33,213 bases of DNA, from NCBI GenBank assembly GCA_037892765.1, contig JBBKBW010000031.1; one strand, 5' to 3'. The stretch's first letter is position 1; each line of letters opens with the position of its first letter. Positions 1-8,277 of this stretch are shown here, in pieces. The stretch comes from Clostridium_AQ sp900552125 (lineage in GTDB: Bacteria; Bacillota_I; Bacilli_A; Erysipelotrichales; Erysipelotrichaceae). The notes under the pieces were generated by a model, which saw nothing but the letters and a program-made list of their open reading frames with translations, did no database searches and was not told the origin of the DNA. The translations under genes and the position numbers were made by a program.

Positions 1-26
1 AAACTAGGAAATTTCTCTCCCAGTTT
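1..26 (-). terminator. Possible intrinsic terminator at the window edge
   Basis: Read on the minus strand, an AAACTGGGA arm pairs with a TCCTAGTTT arm (9 pairs, one G-T) around an 8-nt loop, five bases beyond the GNAT stop codon. It is placed to end the GNAT transcript. Any U-tract would lie outside the window, so the call is provisional. Confidence 0.5.
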
Positions 27-31
27 CATTA

Positions 32-946
32 TTAGTATGTTTCATGAATCCATAATGGACGCTGTACAGAATCAAAAGCTTCTGTTGTTGTTTTTACATT
101 TGTATTAAATAATTTGTTAAACAAATCTATGTTATTTACTCGTGCCATGATAAACGGCTGCTTCTTTGGAATTACTAATGGAAATATTTTTTCCAGTTTC
201 TCACTTTGTGATACTTCTACATAGATCTCATCTTCATCTTGAATAGCTGATTTCAGCATTCTTAACAAAACAACAGATTCTAAATATATAGCTTCTTCCA
301 CATAGATTTCATGTTTTCTCTTACTATAGATTAAGTATCCACATACTTCCTGTTTATTATTTCGATAGACAATTAACTGCTTCTGACTCATCATTAGTTC
401 ATTTAATAAAGTTTTATAATACTCGTTATTACGTACATAATATCCATCAAAATGACTTGTATATTGCTGGTATACCTGCAACAATTCCATCGGATCCGCA
501 TCATATGTAATATGACTTTGAGATACTTTATTTAAATATTCTCTAGGTATCGCATAGACTTTTCTCTCATAAATTGTCTCAAAACCAAATTGTTTATATA
601 ATTTAGGATAAAAACCATATATAAACGTAATCAGATGATTATGACTTACTTCATCTAAAGCAGATTCCATCAGTTTTCGCATATAGCCATTTCTACGATA
701 ATCCGGATGTGTCGCAACTCCATAAATATAACTGATTTTTAATTGCTTATCCTTAAGACTAAGCACATGTTCATTGATTTGAAGGCTGGATATAATACGC
801 TGGTTTTCTTCTATTACGATACAACGTCCGTGATCATATACATATTTAAAGTAAAAATTCAAATCATTACGACTCTGATTTGCATAAGACTGTTTCCATA
901 ATTCATATACATCTGCCTTATTCTCTTTACCTGCATCTCTCAACAT
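32..946 (-). CDS. GNAT-family N-acetyltransferase, Eis-like
   Basis: This 304-residue protein looks like an acetyl-CoA-dependent N-acetyltransferase; the acceptor is unknown. The acetyl-CoA binding motif A is clear at residues 77-88 (VATHPDYRRNGY), followed by the FYPKLYKQFGFE segment (about 112-123) typical of the first GNAT domain in Eis-type proteins. The second half (about 150-300) resembles the second, degenerate GNAT-like domain of that family. It is shorter than the roughly 400 residues of full Eis proteins, so the C-terminal sterol-carrier-like domain appears to be missing. There is no signal peptide, so it should be cytoplasmic. It starts 3 bases after the stop of the small membrane protein gene and is probably cotranscribed with it. 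The upstream ribosome binding site is weak (GAAGACGA), which suggests translational coupling. Confidence 0.8.
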   Translation of the reverse strand: MLRDAGKENKADVYELWKQSYANQSRNDLNFYFKYVYDHGRCIVIEENQRIISSLQINEHVLSLKDKQLKISYIYGVATHPDYRRNGYMRKLMESALDEVSHNHLITFIYGFYPKLYKQFGFETIYERKVYAIPREYLNKVSQSHITYDADPMELLQVYQQYTSHFDGYYVRNNEYYKTLLNELMMSQKQLIVYRNNKQEVCGYLIYSKRKHEIYVEEAIYLESVVLLRMLKSAIQDEDEIYVEVSQSEKLEKIFPLVIPKKQPFIMARVNNIDLFNKLFNTNVKTTTEAFDSVQRPLWIHETY

Positions 947-949
947 AGA

Positions 950-1207
950 CTAATCGTCTTCACGCTCTGTAAATTCTACATCAATAATATCATCAGAAGA
1001 GCTATTTGATTCCTGACGATAATATGTATCATCTTCCCATGCTTTTTGCGCTTCATCTACTTGTTTTTGAATTTTATGTTTCATGTACCATCCAAAAATA
1101 GTTAACGCAATTAAAAGGATAGCCACAATAGGAAGAATGATTGGCAATAAAGTTAATACAATATATATAATAAGGCAGACAATAAGTAAATATATGATTA
1201 CATCCAT
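950..1207 (-). CDS. Small membrane protein with acidic cytoplasmic tail
   Basis: This is an 85-residue protein of unknown function. Residues 3-40 are almost entirely hydrophobic and could form one long or two short membrane helices. The remaining 45 residues are hydrophilic, and the last 20 are strongly acidic (IIDVEFTEREDD at the end). A good ribosome binding site (GAGGAAAA) sits before the ATG, and a promoter with near-consensus boxes lies just upstream (1234-1262), which supports a real gene. It is the first gene of a two-gene unit with the GNAT acetyltransferase. I recognise no family; it could be an accessory or anchoring protein. Confidence 0.7.
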   Translation of the reverse strand: MDVIIYLLIVCLIIYIVLTLLPIILPIVAILLIALTIFGWYMKHKIQKQVDEAQKAWEDDTYYRQESNSSSDDIIDVEFTEREDD

Positions 1208-1233
1208 ATACGTTTTCCTCGCTTTCTGCTTTC

Positions 1234-1262
1234 ATTATAATATAAAACATCGCTTGTGTGAA
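1234..1262 (-). promoter_or_regulatory. Promoter for the small membrane protein/GNAT unit
   Basis: On the minus strand, TTCACA (-35, five of six consensus bases, 1257-1262) and TATAAT (-10, perfect, 1234-1239) are separated by 17 bases. The predicted start leaves a short leader before the ATG at 1207. This is typical of a housekeeping sigma-A promoter. Confidence 0.65.
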
Positions 1263-1279
1263 TGAAAATACACAAAATC

Positions 1280-1807
1280 TTAAGTATTCTCATTTTTCTT
1301 GCTTTTTCTTTTCCATACAAATCGAAAAACCATTAGTATCCATAACATAGCTATACCTAAAACATATAAAGGGGCAACCATAGCAGAAGAATGTTCAGTC
1401 TGCTCTACTGTTGCACTCGCAATAGTTTTAGTAGAATCATATGCTTCCTCCAGCTGCTTCTCATAGGTATATTCCGGATTTCGTATCATCGGATATGCAT
1501 ATTCTAATTTCATCAATTCTTCCTGAACCAAAGTATCATTTACAAATAAATATACAGGAATCGGTTCTTCAATTTTACTGGAAGGATCAATCTCAAAACG
1601 AATAGAAGTCGCATCTTCTAATAAAGAACAGGCTTTCTTCCAGCCATCATCATCTATTATTTTTGTATTAAATAACGATACTTCTATTTCATCTGAATTG
1701 TTGGAAAGTAGTATCTGATTCTGTGAACATTTTACTAACTCTGCTGGATAGCTTGTTGTATGTAAAAAAGGAAAAAGCGCAAACACATATAGTATTTGAT
1801 ATCTCAT
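1280..1807 (-). CDS. Membrane-anchored degenerate staphylococcal-nuclease-like protein
   Basis: A 175-residue protein with an N-terminal hydrophobic segment (residues 4-16, signal-like), an extracytoplasmic domain (about 22-131), a membrane helix (about 143-163) and a basic cytoplasmic tail. By eye the middle domain follows the staphylococcal nuclease (SNase, OB-fold) pattern: a strand ending in VSLFN where SNase has its FRLLLVDTPE strand, an amphipathic helix ending in LLEDATSIRFEID, VYLFVNDTLVQEELMK in place of the family's AYIYADGKMVNEALVR, and a final helix (EKQLEEAYDSTK). The calcium ligands and catalytic Arg/Glu/Arg are not visible, so it is probably not an active nuclease. A strong ribosome binding site (GAGGGTGAT) precedes the ATG. 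The gene starts 37 bases after whiA and is likely the last gene of rapZ-yvcK-whiA. The SNase call is inferred from pattern, not from a search. Confidence 0.6.
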   Translation of the reverse strand: MRYQILYVFALFPFLHTTSYPAELVKCSQNQILLSNNSDEIEVSLFNTKIIDDDGWKKACSLLEDATSIRFEIDPSSKIEEPIPVYLFVNDTLVQEELMKLEYAYPMIRNPEYTYEKQLEEAYDSTKTIASATVEQTEHSSAMVAPLYVLGIAMLWILMVFRFVWKRKSKKNENT

Positions 1808-1844
1808 GACATCACCCTCTATAGTCTGCGCATATTTTCTATTT

Positions 1845-2783
1845 TTATTCTTTTCGATATTGTTCAGCTAATTCTCGAATCTTCGCTAGTCGATGCTTCA
1901 TACCTGATTTTGAGATTGTTTCGTCATATACTTCTGCACAATAATCACATAATTCATTCAAGCTTGCCTCTGGCAGTTCTTTACGAGCAAAGGCTGCATG
2001 CTGAAGCTTTTCAGGCAGAGTATCTAAACTGCGATATGTTTCAATCCATTGAATATCTTCCAGTTGCTTCTTTCCAGCTGTGATACTTTTCATTTCATTT
2101 GCTAATTCACAATTATCCAATCTTGTAAGTGAGTTCATAAAATCTCTTTGTATGCGACTATCTTCAAAAGTAAAGACCGCATCACTTGCACCTACACAAC
2201 GTAAAAAATCACTAATCTTATCACTAGCTTTTAAATACACAACCTCTTGATTTCTTCTTTTGATTTGTTTAGCAGGCAAATGAAATCGCAGCATCAATTT
2301 ACAAATAAATTTTGCCAGATCCTGATTTTGTGTGCTGATTTCTAAGTGATAATTTGATTTGTTAGGTGAATTTACAGACCCTCCTGCTAGAAAAGCTCCT
2401 GCTAAATAAGCTCTTGCACAGCATTCTTTCCGAACCATCTTGCTGGAAGGATGATTCTGTAATCCCTTATCCGTCATAATTTCTAAATCCTTGAGGATTT
2501 CCATAGCCTTATTTTTTACACGAATAACATAAATATTATTCTTTTTAAGCTTCATTTTTTTTATTACAGATAATTGCGTCTCAACCTGATACAATTCTTT
2601 TAAATAGCGAAACACACGTTTCGCAGTATTCGCATTCTCTGTTTTTACTGTTAGATGCATTCCTTCTGAGGTAAAATTCAGAGTAGAACACATTTGCAAT
2701 ACAGCAGTAAGTTCTGCTTTCATACAGCAGGGATGCAGCTCATTAGCCGCAATCTGCGCTTTTACTTCTGTTGTAAATGACAT
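1845..2783 (-). CDS. whiA: WhiA family DNA-binding regulator
   Basis: WhiA (YvcL in Bacillus) is a conserved Gram-positive protein linked to sporulation genes in Streptomyces and to cell division and chromosome segregation in Bacillus. At 312 residues the length is normal. The N-terminal MSFTTEVKAQIA start is typical. The middle carries the degenerate LAGLIDADG homing-endonuclease-like core (AYLAGAFLAGGSVNSP, about residues 125-140), without an expected nuclease function. The C-terminus carries the helix-turn-helix region (about 280-310, ISKSGMKHRLAKIREL). Its start lies inside the 3' end of yvcK (22-base overlap), so translation is probably coupled. The order rapZ-yvcK-whiA is conserved across Bacillota. 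Here the next gene is a membrane protein rather than crh/ptsH. Confidence 0.96.
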   Translation of the reverse strand: MSFTTEVKAQIAANELHPCCMKAELTAVLQMCSTLNFTSEGMHLTVKTENANTAKRVFRYLKELYQVETQLSVIKKMKLKKNNIYVIRVKNKAMEILKDLEIMTDKGLQNHPSSKMVRKECCARAYLAGAFLAGGSVNSPNKSNYHLEISTQNQDLAKFICKLMLRFHLPAKQIKRRNQEVVYLKASDKISDFLRCVGASDAVFTFEDSRIQRDFMNSLTRLDNCELANEMKSITAGKKQLEDIQWIETYRSLDTLPEKLQHAAFARKELPEASLNELCDYCAEVYDETISKSGMKHRLAKIRELAEQYRKE

Positions 2784-3733
2784 TCAACTTCATCCTTACT
2801 ATTTATAATTTCTTCTAATACATCACGAATTTTATTAGAATCATGACGTATCAAATCATCATCAAAAGACAATACATCACGTTCTAAAATCGTATATGAA
2901 TGTTTTTCTTCCATAACACGAACAGGTACACTGCCCATTGCTTTATATTTATCTAATAATCTTTGTTCAGCTCGATTATTATGAGTAATCACAATATCGA
3001 TCGCTTTCTCATAAGAATGATTCTGTAATGCTCTCACATGATCTTCTAAAGAGAAATTATCAGTCTCTCCAGGCTGGGTCATCGCATTACAGAAATATAT
3101 TTTCTTAACTGGATTTTTCTTCAATTCATCCACAATTCCATCCACAATTAAATTTGGAATTATACTGGTATAAAGACTTCCTATTCCATATACAATTACA
3201 TCTGCCTCATGGATTGCCTGTAAAGCCTCTCTTGTCGGCTCTACTTTTTCCTCATAAAAGACTCTTTCAATCTGATTATCAAAGTTAGGGATATTACTTT
3301 CTCCACGAACAATAGTTCCATCTTCCATAACAGCATACAATGTAATTACCTGTAAAGAACTTGGAATAATTTCTCCTTTTACGTTTAAGAATTTAGAGAA
3401 TGTCTGAATTGCTTCCATAAAACTGCCAGTTGTTTTTGTTAGGGCTGTTAATATTAGATTACCTAAGTTATGTCCTCCAACATCGCCTTCTTCTCCTTCA
3501 AAGCGATAGTTCATCAAAGACGTAAATATACTTTCTTCTTCTGCCATTGCACACATAACATTACGAATATCTCCCATAGCGGGAATATGAAACTGGCGTC
3601 GGATCCTCCCTGTACTTCCCCCATCATCCGCAACAGTAACAATAGCAGTAAGATTAATATTTTTTATTTGTTTTAAGCCTCGCATCATGACAGAAAGTCC
3701 TGTCCCACCACCAATTACGACCACGTTCTTCAT
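2762..3733 (-). CDS. yvcK: YvcK/CofD-like gluconeogenesis factor
   Basis: YvcK is a UDP-sugar-binding cytoplasmic protein needed for growth on gluconeogenic carbon sources and for correct peptidoglycan synthesis, shown in Bacillus and Listeria. The 323 residues begin with the Rossmann-type loop VVVIGGGTGLS (residues 4-14), followed by VTVADDGGSTGRIRR (about 33-47) and GDIRN, all hallmarks of the family (PF01933). DVGGHNLGNLILTAL and the YGIGSLYTSIIPNL segment are also conserved. The start is 4 bases after the rapZ stop, with AAGGTAGG upstream; the end overlaps whiA. Cotranscription with rapZ and whiA is very likely. Confidence 0.96.
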   Translation of the reverse strand: MKNVVVIGGGTGLSVMMRGLKQIKNINLTAIVTVADDGGSTGRIRRQFHIPAMGDIRNVMCAMAEEESIFTSLMNYRFEGEEGDVGGHNLGNLILTALTKTTGSFMEAIQTFSKFLNVKGEIIPSSLQVITLYAVMEDGTIVRGESNIPNFDNQIERVFYEEKVEPTREALQAIHEADVIVYGIGSLYTSIIPNLIVDGIVDELKKNPVKKIYFCNAMTQPGETDNFSLEDHVRALQNHSYEKAIDIVITHNNRAEQRLLDKYKAMGSVPVRVMEEKHSYTILERDVLSFDDDLIRHDSNKIRDVLEEIINSKDEVECHLQQK

Positions 3734-3737
3734 GATA

Positions 3738-4592
3738 TTAACCTACCTTAATGTCTCTATGTGACTTATAACAATGATACTGATCTTTATAATGAGAATA
3801 TAACCAGTTAGTTACAGAAACACTGCGATGGTGTCCTCCTGTACAGCCAATTCCTACTGTTAAATGGTTCTTTTTCTCATTTTTATATTGAATAAATACA
3901 TAATCTAAAAAACTCTTTAAATGACGAATAAATTCTTTCGTCTGATCAAAACTCATCACATACTCATAAACTGGCGCATCATTACCAGTCTGATTTTTCA
4001 ATTCTTCGATATAATACGGATTTGGTAAAAAACGTACATCAAATACTAAATCAACATCCATTGGTACACCATGTTTAAATCCAAAGGACACAAAGGAAAT
4101 GGAAAAATTCTGTTTGTTGTTTAATGATAATTTTTCCATCAAAGCATTTTTTAAACCATGCTGATCTAACTTTGTTGTATCGATATGAAGAAAAGCTCTT
4201 TCCATTAAAGCATTAAACATATCACGTTCAACTTCAATTGCTTCTTCTAATGTATTTGCCATAGAAGACAATAACATTGGGTGATGACGACGGGTAAATT
4301 TATAACGCAACAATAATTCTTCATTTGATGCGTCTAAAAACATTACTCTTACATTCACATCTATATTTTCAAAATACTGTAAGAATTTTGGATAATCTAT
4401 TGCAGTCGTTGCCAGAGCCAAATTACTGTAACGCTGGTCAGGATTTTCATTAATTATGGTTCCTAGTGATTCCAGTAACTGAACAGGAAAGTTATCTATA
4501 CAATGATATCCCATATCTTCTAGAATACCCATAGCGGTTGTTTTTCCTGCCCCTGACATTCCGGTAATTAATACTACATTCTGTTTGTTCAT
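3738..4592 (-). CDS. rapZ: RNase adapter/nucleotide-binding protein RapZ
   Basis: RapZ (YvcJ) is a P-loop nucleotide-binding protein. In E. coli it directs RNase E to the GlmZ small RNA and so controls glucosamine-6-phosphate synthesis; its role in Bacillota is less clear. With this start the protein has 284 residues: Walker A GMSGAGKT at 11-18, and the conserved GCTGGHHRS motif at about 249-257 in the C-terminal domain. An upstream in-frame GTG (4599-4601) lies inside the AGGTGG ribosome binding site, so I chose the ATG at 4590-4592, which has a normal 5-base spacing. It is the first gene of rapZ-yvcK-whiA. Confidence 0.95.
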   Translation of the reverse strand: MNKQNVVLITGMSGAGKTTAMGILEDMGYHCIDNFPVQLLESLGTIINENPDQRYSNLALATTAIDYPKFLQYFENIDVNVRVMFLDASNEELLLRYKFTRRHHPMLLSSMANTLEEAIEVERDMFNALMERAFLHIDTTKLDQHGLKNALMEKLSLNNKQNFSISFVSFGFKHGVPMDVDLVFDVRFLPNPYYIEELKNQTGNDAPVYEYVMSFDQTKEFIRHLKSFLDYVFIQYKNEKKNHLTVGIGCTGGHHRSVSVTNWLYSHYKDQYHCYKSHRDIKVG

Positions 4593-4903
4593 AGTTACCA
4601 CCTCGTACTATAAGTTTACCACAGCATGCAAGTCTGCGCTAGTCATTCATCAAAACTATACAATAATATATCCTCTATGTCCTTCAATTCTCCTAAATCC
4701 GGAAGCTAGATCGAAGAAGGATCAATTGATCAGGGTTCTTACTTTGTTCTTTAATTGTGGGTAAATGGAAGTGTTCCTTCTAATTATTTACATATACTTT
4801 GAGATCTAAGATTACAAAACGCATATAGTGTAATTCGCATACATTTTTTCATAAGAGTTCTTAAGTTTCAGTTAATTATCAGTTTTGGCATTATTTATTG
4901 GCA
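4593..4903 (-). promoter_or_regulatory. Intergenic leader/promoter region of rapZ-yvcK-whiA
   Basis: No credible gene is visible here. On the minus strand a possible promoter pairs TTGAAG (-35, near 4682-4687) with TATTGT (-10, near 4660-4665) at 16-base spacing; both boxes are imperfect. A 12-bp perfect palindrome GATCAATTGATC lies at 4720-4731, just upstream of that -35, where an activator or repressor could bind. The rest is AT-rich and unremarkable. Confidence 0.4.
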
Positions 4904-4944
4904 TAAAAAAAGTAGTACCTATTTTCTACAAAAGATACTACTTT
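4904..4944 (-). terminator. Intrinsic terminator after trxB
   Basis: On the minus strand an 11-bp stem (AAAGTAGTATC pairing with GGTACTACTTT, one wobble) closes a 14-nt loop and runs into a T-rich tract. It begins 5 bases past the trxB stop and should end the uvrA-hprK-lgt-trxB transcript. Confidence 0.85.
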
Positions 4945-4949
4945 GTTCA

Positions 4950-5870
4950 TTAAATTCCTTTTATTTCATGGAAAGCATGCTGAGCCGCAATAGCACCATC
5001 ATTTGTAGCTGTTACTACCTGACGAAGTTTTTTCGCGATTACATCTCCTGCACCATAGATGCCTTTAACTTTTGTTTCACAGTTTTCATCTACTACCATG
5101 TATCCACGATCATCTAGAATATCTAAGCCTTCTAAGAAAGAAGTAGCTGGATCTGATCCGATATAAGGGAATACCCCATGTGTCTGAATTTCTGTTTCTA
5201 CCTTAGTATCCACATTTTGTACTACTAATCCAGTAACTCGCATTCCATTATCATTTACCCTTACAGGAATATGTTTTGTAATAACATTAATTTTTGGATT
5301 ATCTTTGATGGCATTCTGTACAATACTATCTGCACGGAATACATCTCTACGTATGATGATATTTACTTTGCTGGCAAACTGAGTTAAATAGTTTGCTTCT
5401 TCTAATGCAGAGTTACCTCCACCAATAACACATACTTCCTGATTTTTGAAGAATGCGCCATCGCATACTGCACAATAAGAAACACCACGTCCTACGTTTT
5501 CCTGTTCACCAGGAATATTCATCATTCTTTCCTGTGTTCCTGTTGCGACAATAACAGCACTAGCTTCATATTCATTGCCATCATCGCAGATAACTTTCTT
5601 ATATTCACCATCTTCTACTTTTACTACATTACCATATAAGTATTCAGCACCAAAAGAAGTGGAATGTTCAAACATATCACTCGCAAGCTTTGCCCCATTG
5701 GTTTCAATAATACCTGGCCAATTGCTGATTTCTGCCGTTTTTATTAATTTACCGCCAGGAGCCCCCATTTCTATCATCGCTGTTTTTAATCCAGCTCTGC
5801 TTCCATAGATTGCGGCACTCATTCCAGCTGGACCAGCACCTATGATAATTAAATCGTAACGTCGCTCCAT
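4950..5870 (-). CDS. trxB: Thioredoxin-disulfide reductase
   Basis: This FAD enzyme uses NADPH to reduce thioredoxin in the cytoplasm. The 306 residues have the expected order: FAD-binding GAGPAG (11-16), GxWPG-like NWPG (50-53), redox-active CAVC (133-136) in SYCAVCDGAFF, NADPH-binding GGGNSA (150-155) and the C-terminal second FAD motif GIYGAGDV (about 270-277). The length is normal. A GGAGGAACGCGA ribosome binding site fixes the ATG, which lies inside the end of the lgt fusion gene (22-base overlap), so the two are translationally coupled. A strong terminator follows. Confidence 0.97.
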   Translation of the reverse strand: MERRYDLIIIGAGPAGMSAAIYGSRAGLKTAMIEMGAPGGKLIKTAEISNWPGIIETNGAKLASDMFEHSTSFGAEYLYGNVVKVEDGEYKKVICDDGNEYEASAVIVATGTQERMMNIPGEQENVGRGVSYCAVCDGAFFKNQEVCVIGGGNSALEEANYLTQFASKVNIIIRRDVFRADSIVQNAIKDNPKINVITKHIPVRVNDNGMRVTGLVVQNVDTKVETEIQTHGVFPYIGSDPATSFLEGLDILDDRGYMVVDENCETKVKGIYGAGDVIAKKLRQVVTATNDGAIAAQHAFHEIKGI

Positions 5871-7318
5871 TCGCGTTCCTCCTCTACTATATCTATTAAT
5901 TCTTTCATATCACTAATCATAGCACAAGGTTCATTTTTCTTCATTTCTAATGCTCTAGATTCTTCATACACAAAAGCAACAGAATATGCCCCCATATTCT
6001 TACATGCCTCAATATCGGTAGGTGCATCTCCTACATAAATAACATCATCATGAGGCACATGTAGCATTTCACATGCTGTTAATATTCCAATCGGACTTGG
6101 TTTTGCTTCTTTCACATCTTCTCCGCCTAATACAACATCAAAGTATTGTTCCAGATCAAAGCGTCTTAATCCCATGCGAACGATTTCCTGTAATTTATTT
6201 GACATAACCGCAATCGGATAATCATGTTCTTTTAAATATGCAAGTGTTTCTTTTACATGTGGTATTTCTTTTACATATTCATCATGATGCGCATGGTTAA
6301 ATTCTCGATAATATGCAATGATCTCATCTACTTGATCAGCTTCAAAATAACGAGAGAATGACTGTTTTAGAGTTGGTCCCAAGAAAGAAGCTTTTTCTTC
6401 TTCACTAAGTACATATCCAGGTTTATATTTCGCAAAGGCATGTTCAAAAGATTTATAGATCAATTCTTTTGTATCTACTAAAGTACCATCTAAATCAAAG
6501 ATAACTGCCGGTTTTCTTTTCTTAAATGGATAAATATTCTTTAATACTTTATCCCATACACCCAAGATACCTAAAACACCAAATAACACGAGTAATAATG
6601 AAACTAATTGAGCTATACGAAAACTTCCTAACATTAAAGAATCTGTGCGCATTCCTTCAATGATAAAACGAATAGTGCCATACCATGCAAAATATGCAAA
6701 TGCTAAATCTCCACGTTTCTTTCTGCCATATTTTTTATAAACAAAAGTGATTAGCACAAAACCAATAATATTTCCTATACTCTCAAATAGGAATGTAGGC
6801 TGACGATAAGCACCATCAATATACATATGATCTCTGATAAATGATGGGAAATGATCATAGAAGCTCGCATCTACAATACCGCCGTAAGCTTCCTGATTCA
6901 TAAAGTTTCCCCATCTTCCAATAGCTTGGGCTAACATCATATTAGGAAAAATAACGTCCATGATACGAAGTCCATTATATTGATAATGACGGAAATAGAG
7001 CCATCCAAAAATTACACCTGCAATAATACCTCCATGAATCGCTAATCCGCCTTCCCATATATAAAATACACGAATAGGTTCAGAAGCATATTGCTGCCAT
7101 TCAAAAATAACGTAATATATACGAGCTCCAATGATTGCGATTGGAAGAAGCATCAGAAAGAAGTTTTCAAATACTTCTTCTTTATATCCCCATTTCTTAA
7201 ATTGACGAAGGGATAAATAATAAGCCAATATAGCCCCAGTTAAAATAAATACGGCATACCAAGTAATTCGAAGGGGTCCGATACTTACTAAAGTTTGAAA
7301 ATCAGGAAAAAATGTCAT
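5849..7318 (-). CDS. lgt: Lgt prolipoprotein diacylglyceryl transferase fused to a PpaX-like HAD phosphatase
   Basis: The N-terminal part (about residues 1-257) is Lgt, the membrane enzyme that moves diacylglycerol from phosphatidylglycerol to the lipobox cysteine of prolipoproteins. It has several membrane helices, the HGG motif (95-97) and the family signature GRWGNFMNQEAYGG (134-147). After a short basic linker (KNIYPFKKRKP), residues 271-485 form a cytoplasmic HAD hydrolase with all four motifs: DLDGT (275-279), Ser373, Lys406 in KPSP and GDAPTD (430-435). It resembles PpaX/Gph phosphatases. In Bacillus subtilis hprK, lgt and ppaX are adjacent separate genes, and PpaX hydrolyses the pyrophosphate released by HPrK. 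Here lgt and the phosphatase are one 489-residue frame with no internal stop. A strong AGGAGG precedes the ATG. Confidence 0.95.
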   Translation of the reverse strand: MTFFPDFQTLVSIGPLRITWYAVFILTGAILAYYLSLRQFKKWGYKEEVFENFFLMLLPIAIIGARIYYVIFEWQQYASEPIRVFYIWEGGLAIHGGIIAGVIFGWLYFRHYQYNGLRIMDVIFPNMMLAQAIGRWGNFMNQEAYGGIVDASFYDHFPSFIRDHMYIDGAYRQPTFLFESIGNIIGFVLITFVYKKYGRKKRGDLAFAYFAWYGTIRFIIEGMRTDSLMLGSFRIAQLVSLLLVLFGVLGILGVWDKVLKNIYPFKKRKPAVIFDLDGTLVDTKELIYKSFEHAFAKYKPGYVLSEEEKASFLGPTLKQSFSRYFEADQVDEIIAYYREFNHAHHDEYVKEIPHVKETLAYLKEHDYPIAVMSNKLQEIVRMGLRRFDLEQYFDVVLGGEDVKEAKPSPIGILTACEMLHVPHDDVIYVGDAPTDIEACKNMGAYSVAFVYEESRALEMKKNEPCAMISDMKELIDIVEEEREWSDVTI

Positions 7319-7327
7319 AAAAACCTC

Positions 7328-8272
7328 CTATTGTTCGTGTTTATTTTTCTCAATATAATCTAAAACACGCTGTTCAAATTCTTTTGCGCTATTTAACCCC
7401 ATCTCTGTCAGCATAAAGTTTGTGACAGCAGATTCAATAATAACTGCCATAGAACGACCTTCACGCACAGGAACTACAATTTTTGGTATCTCTACACCAA
7501 GAATATTCTCATGTTTCTTTTCCTCAATACCTACACGATCATAATCCTGATCAGCCTTCCACGGTTCCAGATTTACTTCAAAATTAATTTCAGCCTTAGG
7601 AAGTACTGAACTAACTCCAAACATACGTGCAACATTAATAACACCAATACCACGTATCTCTAACATTTCACGCAATAGCTCTGGAGCTTTCCCAATAATT
7701 TTATTATGGATGCGATAACAATCTACACGATCATCCGCAACTAACAAATGCCCTCTTTTAATTAGTTCCAGCGCAATTTCGCTTTTCCCCATTCCGCTTT
7801 CTCCACTTATCAATACGCCTTTACCATAGATCGATAACAGTTCTCCATGTACACACATACTAGTTGCTAGCTGTTCATCTAAGAAAGATACGACATCTAC
7901 GATCAATCGTGTAGTTGGAGAATCTGATAAGAAAATAGGAAAATTTTTACGCTTTGCATATCGTCTTAATACATCTGGACATTTATGTCCTTTCGTAATA
8001 ATGATTGCCGGAGTTAAATCATTGGTAAGAAAATCAAATGATTTTCTCTGTTTAGAAACACTCATCGTCGCAATATATGCAATTTCTTTATCTCCTAATA
8101 TTACCAGACGCTTTAATTGCGAATTTTCAAAGAATCCTGCAAGTTCTAATCCTGGACGATTCGTATCCGCAATTACGATAGGACGTTCTAATGATTTTTC
8201 ATCACCAGTAATCTGAATAAAGTCAAAGTTTTCGACTAATGTTCTAACCTTTACATAATTTTGTTCTTCCAT
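7328..8272 (-). CDS. hprK: HPr kinase/phosphorylase
   Basis: HPrK phosphorylates and dephosphorylates Ser46 of the phosphotransferase protein HPr, the central signal for carbon catabolite repression in Bacillota. The 314 residues show the N-terminal domain (1-125), His142 in VHG, Walker A GESGMGKS (157-164), the paired aspartates DD (180-181) and the HPrK signature LEIRGIGVINVARMFG (204-219). The length is typical. It starts 5 bases after uvrA stops and ends 9 bases before lgt, so it belongs to the same operon. No HPr or Crh gene is in the window; its substrate is encoded elsewhere. Confidence 0.97.
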   Translation of the reverse strand: MEEQNYVKVRTLVENFDFIQITGDEKSLERPIVIADTNRPGLELAGFFENSQLKRLVILGDKEIAYIATMSVSKQRKSFDFLTNDLTPAIIITKGHKCPDVLRRYAKRKNFPIFLSDSPTTRLIVDVVSFLDEQLATSMCVHGELLSIYGKGVLISGESGMGKSEIALELIKRGHLLVADDRVDCYRIHNKIIGKAPELLREMLEIRGIGVINVARMFGVSSVLPKAEINFEVNLEPWKADQDYDRVGIEEKKHENILGVEIPKIVVPVREGRSMAVIIESAVTNFMLTEMGLNSAKEFEQRVLDYIEKNKHEQ

Positions 8273-8277
8273 ATGCC

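Noticed and set aside
1083..1265. 60-codon plus-strand frame opposite the small membrane protein gene
   Set aside because: It is antisense to a gene with a clear promoter and ribosome binding site, and its composition is that of a shadow frame.
1250..1279. Hairpin (TTGTGT/ACACAA) after the pseudo-nuclease gene as a terminator
   Set aside because: The stem is only six pairs with a 10-nt loop and no T-run, and it overlaps the -35 box of the next unit.
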